Below are positions 15,597 through 23,523 of a stretch of DNA of 64,000 nucleotides, one piece after another; position 1 is the stretch's first letter; each line of letters starts with the position of its first letter. The translations under genes were made by a program, and so were the position numbers. The notes under the pieces were generated by a model. It searched no databases, was not told the origin of the DNA, and was given only the letters and a program-made list of their open reading frames with translations. Where the stretch lies: NCBI GenBank assembly GCA_035547835.1, contig DASZTW010000005.1:186001-250000 (forward strand), read 5' to 3'. The DNA comes from Acidimicrobiales bacterium (lineage in GTDB: Bacteria; Actinomycetota; Acidimicrobiia; Acidimicrobiales; Iamiaceae).

Positions 15597-18077
15597 ATGA
15601 GTGCGCGCACCTTCGGGATCGGCGAGACGGTCGACGGCGACCACAAGCGAACCGGTGAGGCAGTGACGGTCGCGTCGGCCGACTTCACCACCCACGGCGT
15701 CATCGTCGGCATGACCGGCTCCGGCAAGACCGGCCTCGGCATCGTGTTGATGGAAGAGGCGTTGCTGGCCGGCATCCCTTTGATCGCGTTCGACCCCAAA
15801 GGCGACCTGGGGAACCTGTTGTTGACGTTCCCGAAGCTCGACGCGCCATCTTTCGAGCCGTGGGTCGACCCGTCGGCTGCGCAACAAGCCGGCCAGGACG
15901 TGCCGACGTTCGCGGCCACCCAGGCCGATGCCTGGACGAAGGGGCTGGCCGATTGGGGGCTCGGGCCCGACCGCATCCAGGCGCTGCGCGATGCGGCGGA
16001 GTTCACGATCTTCACGCCCGGCTCCACGTCGGGGGTGCCCCTCAACATCGTCGGCTCGCTGGCCGCACCCAAAGGCGTCGATCCCGAGTCGCTCAACGAC
16101 GAGATCGAAGGCTTCGTGTCGGGCCTGCTGGGCCTCATCGGCATCCAAGCCGACCCCTTGTCGAGCCGCGAGCACATCTTGTTGTCGAACTTGCTGGCCA
16201 ACGCCTGGGGCAACGGGCAGGACCTCGACCTCGCCACGCTCGTCGCACAGGTCGCACAGCCGCCGATCCGCAAGCTGGGCGTCTTCGAGCTCGACCAGTT
16301 CTTCCCCCCGAAGGACCGCACCCAGCTCGCCATGCAGCTCAACGGGCTGCTGGCGTCACCCTCGTTCTCGGCGTGGGGCCAAGGTGTCCCGCTCGACATC
16401 GACCACGTGCTCCAAGGCGAGGGCGGCAAGCCCCGCGCCGCGATCGTGTCGACCGCGCACCTGTCCGACGACGAGCGGCAGTTCGTCACGTCGATGATCC
16501 TCGGCAAGCTGATCACCTGGATGCGACGCCAGTCGGGCACCAGCGACCTGCGGGCGCTCGTGTACATGGACGAAGTCGCCGGCTACGCGCCCCCGAACGG
16601 CGCGCCGCCGGCGAAGAAGCCGATCCTCACCTTGTTGAAGCAAGCGCGCGCGTTCGGCGTCGGTCTCGTCCTGGCCACCCAGAACCCCGTCGACGTCGAT
16701 TACAAGGCGCTGTCGAACGCGGGCACGTGGATGGTCGGGCGCTTGCAGACCGAGCAGGACCGCTCACGGCTGCTCGACGGCATGTCGTCGGCCGCAGGTG
16801 GCGTCGACGTGAAGGCCGTCGGCGACACGATCGCCGGCTTGGGCAAGCGCGAGTTCGTGCTCCGCAGCCCCGGAGCGAACCAACCGAAGGTGTTCACCAC
16901 GCGCTGGGCGCTCTCGTACCTGCGCGGGCCGATCACCCGCGACCAGATCGCCTCACTGATGGCGAACGCACCCGAGAAGGCCGCGAGTGCTTCACCCGCC
17001 GCTTCGGACGCGCCCGCCGCCGCTGCTGCCGAGACCGCCCAACCCGGCGTGTCAGCCGACGCGTCCGACCCGGCGACAGGTGCCGCCGCCCCAGCGAGCC
17101 CTGTGCCGCCTCCTGCGCCGGCCGCCCCTGCGACGATCGGCGCCGAGGACTCTCCCGTGGCGCCACAGTGCGCGGACGGGGTGGCGGTCCACTGGATCGA
17201 CTCCGCCGCGGCCTGGGCGCCGACTGTGGGCGCCACCGCCGGGACCCGCTATGAAGCCGCGGCCGTCGCCAGGGTGAACTTGGTATTCGACGACACCAAG
17301 ACCAAGGTCCGCACCACCCAGGAATGGGAGGCCGTGCTCCACCCGCTCGGGCCGGCCCCCAACCCCGCCGATGCGACGGTGGTCGACTACGACGACCGCG
17401 ACTTGCTCGACCAGGCCCCGGCCGGCGCCGTGTACCGGCTGCCCGACGCACCGATCGACAAGAAGACGTTCTGGTCGAAACTGCAAAAGGACCTCGTGGC
17501 CCAGCTCGTCGCGACCCAACAAGCGCACGTGTTGCAATGCGCGTCGCTGAAGGTGGTGGCCGCGCCCGGCGAGGCCGAAGAGGCCTTTCGAGCCCGAGTC
17601 GCGCAGGCCGCGTCGGACGCCGCTGACAAGGAAGCCGCAGCGCTGCGCACCAAGTACGAGGCGAAGCTCACCACCGAGCACAAGCAGCTGGTGGCCGCGC
17701 AGGAGGCCGCCGGTGTGGCCGAGGCGTCGGCGAAGTCGCAACGCACCTCGGCGGTGCTGTCCGCCGCCGGCAGCTTGCTCGGCTCGTTCCTCGGCGGCCG
17801 CCGCAACACCGGCACGATCGTCCGCAGCATCGGACGGGCGGCCAGCCGAAGCACCAGCACCGGTGCGGCCGGGCGGCGCGTCGAAGCTGCCGAGACGAAA
17901 GTCGAGTCCGAGCAGGCCGACATCGAGCGGCTGGAAGCGGAGCTGTCCAGCGAGCTCGCCGCGATCGACGCCAAGTGGAAGGCGGCCGCCGACGACATCA
18001 CGCCGCTCGACATCGCGCTCGAGCGTGCCGACGTGACGGTCACCGAGCTCGTGCTGGGGTGGCTGCCGGTCGGCTGA
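15597..18077 (+). CDS. HerA/FtsK-like ATPase with C-terminal coiled-coil domain
   Basis: An 826-residue P-loop ATPase of the HerA/DUF87 type. Walker A is GMTGSGKT (38-45). IAFDPKGDLGNLLL follows, Walker B is LRALVYMDEVAGY, and LLKQARAFGVGLVLATQNPVDV is the typical sensor stretch. After ~460 residues comes an Ala/Pro-rich linker, then a beta segment (HWIDSAAAWAPTVG). The C-terminus is two long coiled coils flanking a small-residue hydrophobic stretch (LSAAGSLLGSFLGG). It is monocistronic and convergent with the FAH gene. Such ATPases usually move DNA or protein. The C-terminal part suggests attachment to a membrane or a partner. No NurA nuclease is nearby. Confidence 0.75.
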   Translation: MSARTFGIGETVDGDHKRTGEAVTVASADFTTHGVIVGMTGSGKTGLGIVLMEEALLAGIPLIAFDPKGDLGNLLLTFPKLDAPSFEPWVDPSAAQQAGQDVPTFAATQADAWTKGLADWGLGPDRIQALRDAAEFTIFTPGSTSGVPLNIVGSLAAPKGVDPESLNDEIEGFVSGLLGLIGIQADPLSSREHILLSNLLANAWGNGQDLDLATLVAQVAQPPIRKLGVFELDQFFPPKDRTQLAMQLNGLLASPSFSAWGQGVPLDIDHVLQGEGGKPRAAIVSTAHLSDDERQFVTSMILGKLITWMRRQSGTSDLRALVYMDEVAGYAPPNGAPPAKKPILTLLKQARAFGVGLVLATQNPVDVDYKALSNAGTWMVGRLQTEQDRSRLLDGMSSAAGGVDVKAVGDTIAGLGKREFVLRSPGANQPKVFTTRWALSYLRGPITRDQIASLMANAPEKAASASPAASDAPAAAAAETAQPGVSADASDPATGAAAPASPVPPPAPAAPATIGAEDSPVAPQCADGVAVHWIDSAAAWAPTVGATAGTRYEAAAVARVNLVFDDTKTKVRTTQEWEAVLHPLGPAPNPADATVVDYDDRDLLDQAPAGAVYRLPDAPIDKKTFWSKLQKDLVAQLVATQQAHVLQCASLKVVAAPGEAEEAFRARVAQAASDAADKEAAALRTKYEAKLTTEHKQLVAAQEAAGVAEASAKSQRTSAVLSAAGSLLGSFLGGRRNTGTIVRSIGRAASRSTSTGAAGRRVEAAETKVESEQADIERLEAELSSELAAIDAKWKAAADDITPLDIALERADVTVTELVLGWLPVG

Positions 18078-18082
18078 CACAT

Positions 18083-18126
18083 CCGGGCCGCGGCGAACCG
18101 GTGGCGCCGGTCGGGTCCGCGGCCGG
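18083..18126. terminator. Nested GC-rich hairpin between convergent genes
   Basis: CCGGGCCGCGG (18083-18093) pairs with CCGCGGCCGG (18117-18126) with one bulge, and an inner ACCGG/CCGGT hairpin fits in the loop. There is no U-tract. Its place between two converging stops suggests termination. Confidence 0.35.
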
Positions 18127-18134
18127 CGGCGCGT

Positions 18135-18992
18135 TCACGCCACGCGGTTGCGCAACAACCCCAGGCCCGTGACCTCGCACACCACCTCGTCGCCCGCCGT
18201 CAGGAACTGCGGAGGATCCATGGCGGCGCCCACCCCTGCGGGTGTGCCGGTCGCGATCACGTCGCCCGGCACCAGGGTCATCCCGGCCGACAGCGCAGCG
18301 ATCAGTGTCGGGATGGCGAAGATCATCTGGCTGACCGGGGCCGCTTGCCGCACCTCGCCGTTGACCGAGCAGCGGACCTCGGCGCCGTCGAGATCGAACG
18401 CGTCGGCAGTGACCACCCACGGGCCCATCGGGCAGGCGCCGTCGAGCGACTTGCCGAGGAACCATTGGCCGTGTGCGAACTGGAGGTCGCGAGCGGTCAC
18501 GTCGTTGATCACCGTGAAGCCCCACACATGGGCCATGGCCTCGGCCTCGGTGATCGCCCGCCCGCCGCGGCCGATCACCACCCCGAGCTCGGCCTCGTAA
18601 TCGAGCATCGACGTGACTTCGGCATGCAACGGGATGTCGTCGGCCGGGCCGATGACCGTGGTCGGCGCCTTGGTGAACACGATCGGCCGTTCCGGCTGAG
18701 CCGAGCCGCCGGTGGCCGCCGCCATCTCGCTGACGTGGTCGCGGTAGTTCTTGCCGATGCACAGCACGTTGCGGGGCGGCGCCAGCGGCGCATGCAGCCG
18801 TACAGTCTCGAGTGGCATCGGCGGCCCGGCTTCGGCTGCCGCGGCAACCGCGGAACGTTCGGTGTCCCACGACACGACGAGCTGGGTGAGGTCGGCGGGG
18901 TGGTGCAGCTCCACGATGTCGAGGCCGGCGTCGTCGACCACACCCAGCCGAACGCGCGGATCATCGGCGGTGGAGAAAGAAGCGATGCGCAC
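18135..18992 (-). CDS. Fumarylacetoacetate hydrolase (FAH) family protein
   Basis: FAH-fold enzyme (fumarylpyruvate, acylpyruvate or related C-C hydrolase). The 285-residue product has the N-terminal FAH_N-like part. The core follows: NVLCIGKNYRDHVSEM, then the metal ligands in LDYEAELGVVIGR and the aspartate in VINDVTARDLQ. GKSLDGACPMGPW and LVPGDVIATGTPAGVG come after. The frame is open far upstream, but GTG 18992 follows TACCGT by six bases and gives the normal family length. It is monocistronic, and the substrate is unknown. Confidence 0.87.
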   Translation of the reverse strand: MRIASFSTADDPRVRLGVVDDAGLDIVELHHPADLTQLVVSWDTERSAVAAAAEAGPPMPLETVRLHAPLAPPRNVLCIGKNYRDHVSEMAAATGGSAQPERPIVFTKAPTTVIGPADDIPLHAEVTSMLDYEAELGVVIGRGGRAITEAEAMAHVWGFTVINDVTARDLQFAHGQWFLGKSLDGACPMGPWVVTADAFDLDGAEVRCSVNGEVRQAAPVSQMIFAIPTLIAALSAGMTLVPGDVIATGTPAGVGAAMDPPQFLTAGDEVVCEVTGLGLLRNRVA

Positions 18993-18998
18993 ACCCGG

Positions 18999-19004
18999 AC
19001 GGTA
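18999..19004 (-). promoter_or_regulatory. -10 hexamer of the FAH-family gene (leaderless)
   Basis: TACCGT on the minus strand, six bases before GTG 18992. Confidence 0.55.
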
Positions 19005-19017
19005 GCGACCGGAGGGC

Positions 19018-19179
19018 TTGCAGGTCGTGGTCGATCCGGCCCAGGCCGCCCACGACGAACTCGCTGCCAACGGCGTGGCCGTGAGTGACGTCGAGCCGCT
19101 GCCGTGGGGCACGTTGGTGTACTTCCAGGACCCCGACGGCAATGCCTGGTCCGTCCACGAGCCCACAGCCCGCAGCTGA
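19018..19179 (+). pseudogene. Remnant of a glyoxalase/VOC-superfamily gene (C-terminal end)
   Basis: A 53-codon frame beginning at TTG 19018 encodes only the C-terminal half-module of a VOC protein: VVVDPAQAAHDELAANGV, then VSDVEPLPWGTLVYFQDPDG and NAWSVHEP, where the glutamate is the usual metal ligand. A TAG lies five codons upstream in frame, and the first beta-alpha module is missing. It is oriented opposite to both flanking genes. It is best read as the end of a deleted gene, although translation from the TTG, which follows GGAGGG closely, cannot be ruled out. Confidence 0.6.
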
Positions 19180-19236
19180 TCTGCAACCGGGCGGGCCCGG
19201 CGGACCGGCGCCGAGCCCGACCAGGTCGCCCGACGG

Positions 19237-20355
19237 TCAGCCCGGGATGATCGAGGCGCCCCGTGCGACGACCTCGGTGAGCGCCCAGTCGTCGTCGAAC
19301 ACGCACAGGTCGGCGGCCATCCCGGGTGCGATCTCGCCGGTGCGGTCCGCGACCCCGAGCACCCGTGCCGGGTTCGTGGCGGCGGCCCGGCAGGCGGCGA
19401 CGGGCGACAGGCCCACGTCGCGCACGGCCCGCCGCAGCGCGGCATCCATCGTGAGCGTCGAGCCGGCGAGGGTGCCGGTCCCCGCGACCCGCGCCACGCC
19501 CTCGCGCACCTCGACCCGGTGGCCGCCGAGGTCGAACGTGCCGTCGCCGGCACCTGCGGCTGCCACCGCATCGGTCACGAGCGCGATCCCCTCGTCGCCT
19601 GCGGCCTGCGCGAACAGCGCAACCGCTGCCGGGTGCACGTGGACCCCGTCGCAGATCACCTCGCACACCACACCGGGCGCGCCGAGCAAGGCCCCGATCG
19701 GGCCGGGCTCGCGGTGGTGGAAGCCGCGCATGGCGTTGCCGAGATGGGTGGCGGCGGCGGCGCCGGCCTCCAAGGCGGCTCTCACCTGGTCGTGCGTCGC
19801 GTCGGTGTGGCCCACGCACGCCGCCACACCCGCCGCCCGCAGCGCGCCCACCAGATCGAGCGCGCCCGGCAGCTCGGGAGCGAACGTCATGGTGCGCACG
19901 GTGCCGGCTCCCGCGTCGAGCAGCCGGCCGAGCACGGCGAGATCGGGGTCTCGCATCGACGCGGCGTCGAGTGCCCCACAGCGCGCGGCCGACACGAACG
20001 GACCTTCGAGGTGGAGCCCGACGACCTGGCCGCCGTCGACGATCGACGCGAGCGCGGCCGCGGTTCGACACATGCCGTCGACGGGGGTGGTGACCAGGCT
20101 GCACACCGTGGACGTGGTGCCGTGGCGCTGGTGGAACGCGACGGCAGCGAGCGCCTCGCCCGGGTTGCCGCTGGTCATGGTGTGCCCGCCGCCGCCGTGC
20201 ACGTGCACGTCGATGAGACCCGGCGTGATCCACTGGTCGTCGACGGGGCCGTCCGCCTCGCCGACCGCAACGATCCGATCTTCGGCGATGCGCACACGAC
20301 CGCGATCGAGCACCCGGTCGGCCAGCACCACCCGGCCGGTCAGCGTGCGGTTCAC
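19237..20355 (-). CDS. nagA: N-acetylglucosamine-6-phosphate deacetylase
   Basis: Amidohydrolase that removes acetate from GlcNAc-6-phosphate in amino-sugar recycling. The 372-residue product shows the metal-site DVHVHGGGG, LHLEGPF, CVGHTDATHDQ, THLGNAM, CDGVHVHP, the catalytic aspartate in LVTDAVAAAG and GEIAPGMAADLCVFD. The frame is open upstream, but GTG 20355 overlaps the SDR stop as GTGA and gives the expected length. Cotranscription with a mycofactocin-type SDR is unusual for nagA. No nagB or phosphotransferase gene is visible. Confidence 0.92.
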   Translation of the reverse strand: MNRTLTGRVVLADRVLDRGRVRIAEDRIVAVGEADGPVDDQWITPGLIDVHVHGGGGHTMTSGNPGEALAAVAFHQRHGTTSTVCSLVTTPVDGMCRTAAALASIVDGGQVVGLHLEGPFVSAARCGALDAASMRDPDLAVLGRLLDAGAGTVRTMTFAPELPGALDLVGALRAAGVAACVGHTDATHDQVRAALEAGAAAATHLGNAMRGFHHREPGPIGALLGAPGVVCEVICDGVHVHPAAVALFAQAAGDEGIALVTDAVAAAGAGDGTFDLGGHRVEVREGVARVAGTGTLAGSTLTMDAALRRAVRDVGLSPVAACRAAATNPARVLGVADRTGEIAPGMAADLCVFDDDWALTEVVARGASIIPG

Positions 20356-21209
20356 GCGGTGACGCGTGCGGCGGCGCCCGCGTCGACCGGCACCACGATG
20401 CCGGTGAGGTGGGCGCTGGCTTCGTCGGCCAGGAACAGCACCACGCGGGTGACCTCTGCCGGGTCGAGCCACGGCACGCCGGGCTGGAGGTGCAAAGACC
20501 CCAACGTCGCAGCGATGTCGTCGGCGCCCGGCTGGTCGAGATCGGGGCGCAGCATGCGATACATGAAATCGTTGTGCACCATGGGGGTGTCGACGTTGCC
20601 CGGCGCGACCGAGTTGACCGTGATCCCGAAGGGCGAGAGGTCGTGCGCCGCCGACTTCGTGAGGCCGATCACCCCCCATTTCGAGGCGCCGTACGCGCTC
20701 ATCCCGTAGTTGGCGCCGCGCCCGATCATCGACGACACGGTGACGATGCGCCCGTAGCGACGGCGGATCATGCCGGGCGCCACCGCAGTGACGGTGTTGG
20801 CGACCCCGGTGAGGTTCGAGCCGATGATCTCGTCCCAGAGGTCGGCGGTCATGTCCTGCACGCTGCGGGCGCACGACACGCCGGCGTTGGCCACCGCGAT
20901 GTCGATCCGGCCGAGCGACGCTTCGGCTTCCGCCACGAACGCGTCGAGGGCGGCGCGATCGGCCGTGTCGAGCGTGGCCGACACACACCGCCGGCCGAGC
21001 GCCTCGATCTCGCGGACCGTCTCGGCGAGGTCGCCGGCGGTCGCCATGGGGTACGGGATCGCGGCCACGTCCGCGCAACGGTCGCAGAGCGCGATGTCGG
21101 CGCCGCCTGACGCGAAGGCCAGCGCATGTGACTTCCCCTGCCCTCGCGCGCCGCCCGTGATCAGGGCCACCCGGCCCGCGAACGCAAGCGCAGCCTCGTC
21201 GTCCGTCAT
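20352..21209 (-). CDS. Mycofactocin-type short-chain dehydrogenase
   Basis: SDR of 285 residues with GGARGQGKSHALAFASGGAD, the NAG region VANAGVSC, a catalytic serine in VTVSSMIG and YGASKWG for Tyr-X3-Lys. The extended loop IPYPMATAGDLAETVREIE and the C-terminal MVHNDFMYRMLRPDL are hallmarks of mycofactocin-coupled SDRs. These hold NAD(H) tightly and pass electrons to the peptide-derived cofactor. ATG 21209 has CATGAT six bases upstream, a weak form of the local promoter pattern. No mycofactocin biosynthesis gene is in the window. Confidence 0.85.
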   Translation of the reverse strand: MTDDEAALAFAGRVALITGGARGQGKSHALAFASGGADIALCDRCADVAAIPYPMATAGDLAETVREIEALGRRCVSATLDTADRAALDAFVAEAEASLGRIDIAVANAGVSCARSVQDMTADLWDEIIGSNLTGVANTVTAVAPGMIRRRYGRIVTVSSMIGRGANYGMSAYGASKWGVIGLTKSAAHDLSPFGITVNSVAPGNVDTPMVHNDFMYRMLRPDLDQPGADDIAATLGSLHLQPGVPWLDPAEVTRVVLFLADEASAHLTGIVVPVDAGAAARVTA

Positions 21210-21284
21210 CGACCCATCATGGCCGACCCGGGCTCGGCGGGAGGCCGATCACGGCGCCGGAAGTTGCCACCGGCACAGGCCGGG

Positions 21285-22703
21285 TCACGACGTGATCCGC
21301 TCGCGCAGCGCGGCGTAACCCGGCAGCGCGCGGACCGGCGCCAAGTCGGCCTCGTGGTCGATCAACTTCGGTGCGGTGAAGCCAGCGTCGACCGCGCGCT
21401 CCAGCCACTCGAGGCCACGGCGGGGATCGTCGGCCTGCGCCCATGCGCACGCGATCTCGAACGCCGTCTGCGGCTGGCTGGCCCGGCCGTCGGCATACAC
21501 CCGCTCGCCGACCAGCGCGGCGGCGGCGAAGCGGCCGGCGTAGTGCAGATGGGTGGCCAGCGTCGCGGCTGCGTCGACCCCGTCGCGGTCGTGCGCCAGC
21601 AAGCGCTTGGCGAGCTCGCCGGCGAGGTCATGGTCGGCCACCACGCCCGCGGCCACCAGGTTGGGCGGCGGGCCGGCCAGGAACGCCTGCTCGAACAAGG
21701 TGAGGGCCTTGGGGCGGTCGCCCGACGATGCCGCCACCGACGCGGCCAGGTACCTGGGCACACCAGGCGTCCGCTCACCCGCGCTGTCGAGCAGCAGCGC
21801 GGCCGTGTCGCCGTCACCGGCCCGCAGCGCTTCCCAAGCCGATGCGACGAGCTGCGCGACGGTGCGCGTGGGCGCCCGCTCCGGGCGGGGCGCATCGGCC
21901 TCGGGTGGAAGGTCGGGCACCGCGCTGAGCCCGCGGCGGGCCTTGCCGCGCTTGCCCGAGCCCTTGCCGCCCCCGTCCTTCGGTCGACGGCGCTTGGGCG
22001 GAGGTTCCGGAGCAGGGCGCGGCGACGAGAACCCGCCGGGCAGGAACCCGCTCTCGCCGCCCTGGCGCATCCGGTAGGCCTCCATGCCGTTCCAGACGGC
22101 GAGCACCACCAGGAACAGGGCCACGAGCCGCTGACCCTTGGCGTCGACGTAGACGGCCGCGCCGGCAGACACCGCCACCGCCAGCACCCGCGCCCGGAAC
22201 GGGCCGATCAACGCCTCACTCACGTGGCCGCCGTCGAGCGGCACGATCGGCAAGATGTTGAAGATCGACCACCAGATGTTGACTTGCGCCACGTAGTACA
22301 CGGTCCAGAACCAGGCCGGGTGCACAAAGGCCCAGCCACCCACGTCGTTGAGGCCCTGTTGGCGCAAGACGATCGCGGGGGTCGCCAGGAACCCGAACGC
22401 GAACACCGAGCCGGCCAGCGACACGATGATCGTCTTGGCGCGCGGCAGCGGGCGTTCGCCGTGGGTGAGGCCCGACACGGGGGTGATGTGCACCGTCGGG
22501 TGCTGGCCGAAAACCCGGTAGAGGACGGCGTGGCCGAACTCGTGCACCAGCACCGACACGAACACGATGAGGATCCAACCGAGGATGTACAGGCCGTGGA
22601 AGTCGAGGCCGAGCACGCCGGCGAAGAGGAAGAAGGGCCACTCGACGCGCACCGGGATCCCCGCGACGCGAACTTGCGGGGGGCCTCCCAACTCGTCGAA
22701 CAC
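21285..22703 (-). CDS. M50 site-2-type metalloprotease with C-terminal helical repeats
   Basis: Membrane zinc protease of 472 residues. The zinc motif HEFGH sits in the second hydrophobic helix (FVSVLVHEFGHAVLYR), with the partner motif NILPIVPLDGGH in a later helix, as in site-2 proteases that cut membrane proteins. After ~210 residues comes a basic Pro/Lys/Gly-rich linker, then about 200 residues of TPR-like helices (RAGDGDTAALLLDSAGE and similar). GTG 22703 is preceded by TATGCT at six bases. The repeats probably bind a substrate or partner. No anti-sigma gene is adjacent. Confidence 0.82.
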   Translation of the reverse strand: MFDELGGPPQVRVAGIPVRVEWPFFLFAGVLGLDFHGLYILGWILIVFVSVLVHEFGHAVLYRVFGQHPTVHITPVSGLTHGERPLPRAKTIIVSLAGSVFAFGFLATPAIVLRQQGLNDVGGWAFVHPAWFWTVYYVAQVNIWWSIFNILPIVPLDGGHVSEALIGPFRARVLAVAVSAGAAVYVDAKGQRLVALFLVVLAVWNGMEAYRMRQGGESGFLPGGFSSPRPAPEPPPKRRRPKDGGGKGSGKRGKARRGLSAVPDLPPEADAPRPERAPTRTVAQLVASAWEALRAGDGDTAALLLDSAGERTPGVPRYLAASVAASSGDRPKALTLFEQAFLAGPPPNLVAAGVVADHDLAGELAKRLLAHDRDGVDAAATLATHLHYAGRFAAAALVGERVYADGRASQPQTAFEIACAWAQADDPRRGLEWLERAVDAGFTAPKLIDHEADLAPVRALPGYAALRERITS

Positions 22704-22709
22704 CGCGCC

Positions 22710-22715
22710 AGCATA
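22710..22715 (-). promoter_or_regulatory. -10 hexamer of the M50 protease gene (leaderless)
   Basis: TATGCT on the minus strand, six bases before GTG 22703. Confidence 0.55.
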
Positions 22716-22794
22716 AGTGGGCGGGGCGGGCGGGCGTCTCGGGGTGCAGAGCGGCGCCGTCACCTCGGCGCGCGGGTCGGTGGCGGACTCGCCG

Positions 22795-22800
22795 TACGAT
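22795..22800 (+). promoter_or_regulatory. -10 hexamer of menG-menF (leaderless)
   Basis: TACGAT six bases before GTG 22807. Confidence 0.6.
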
Positions 22801-22806
22801 GGGTCG

Positions 22807-23523
22807 GTGACCCTGCGGACCACCGACGGCGCGGCTGCGGCCGTCCACTTGCCCGAGGGCGACGAGAAGGTCGCGGCGGTGCGGTCGATGTTCGACACGA
22901 TCGCCCCCCGCTACGACCTGGTGAACCGGATCATGACCTTCCGGCTCGACGTCGGGTGGCGCAAGCGGGCGATCGCCGCGCTGGACTTGCCCCCCGGGTC
23001 ACGGGTGCTCGACCTCGCGTGCGGCACCGGCGACATGTGCCGCGACCTCGCCACAGCTGGGCACCAACCGGTCGGGGTGGACCTCTCCTTCGGGATGCTT
23101 GCCAACGCCCGTACCTCGGCGCCGCTGGTGCAAGGTGACGCGCTCCGGCTCCCGGTCCCTGACTCGTCGGTCGACGGGGTGTCGTGCGGGTTCGCGCTGC
23201 GCAACTTCGTGGAGCTCGAGCCGTTCCTCGCCGAGCTCGGCCGCGTGGTCCGACCCGGCGGCCGCATCGCGCTGCTCGAGGTGGCCGAGCCCCCCAACCG
23301 CCTGTTGCGGTTCGGGCACAGCCTCTACTTCGGGAAGGTCGTGCCGTGGATCGGCGGCCTCTTCAGCGACAAGGCCGCGTACCGCTACTTGCCCGCGTCG
23401 GTGGCGTACCTCCCACCCACTCCCGAGCTGCTCGACCTGGTGCGAGGCGCGGGGTTCCCGGATGTGCGGCACGACTTGCTGACACTGCAAGTGGCCCAGC
23501 TCATCGCCGCGAGCCGTGCCTGA
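22807..23523 (+). CDS. menG: Demethylmenaquinone methyltransferase
   Basis: SAM-dependent C-methyltransferase making menaquinone from demethylmenaquinone (UbiE/MenG family). The 238-residue product has VRSMFDTIAPRYDLVNRIM and the SAM loop VLDLACGTGDM. VDLSFGML, VSCGFALRNF and the C-terminal YRYLPASVAYLPPTPEL follow, all typical. An in-frame ATG at 22717 is rejected because TACGAT lies six bases before GTG 22807. It overlaps menF by 8 bp, so the two are coupled. Confidence 0.93.
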   Translation: MTLRTTDGAAAAVHLPEGDEKVAAVRSMFDTIAPRYDLVNRIMTFRLDVGWRKRAIAALDLPPGSRVLDLACGTGDMCRDLATAGHQPVGVDLSFGMLANARTSAPLVQGDALRLPVPDSSVDGVSCGFALRNFVELEPFLAELGRVVRPGGRIALLEVAEPPNRLLRFGHSLYFGKVVPWIGGLFSDKAAYRYLPASVAYLPPTPELLDLVRGAGFPDVRHDLLTLQVAQLIAASRA

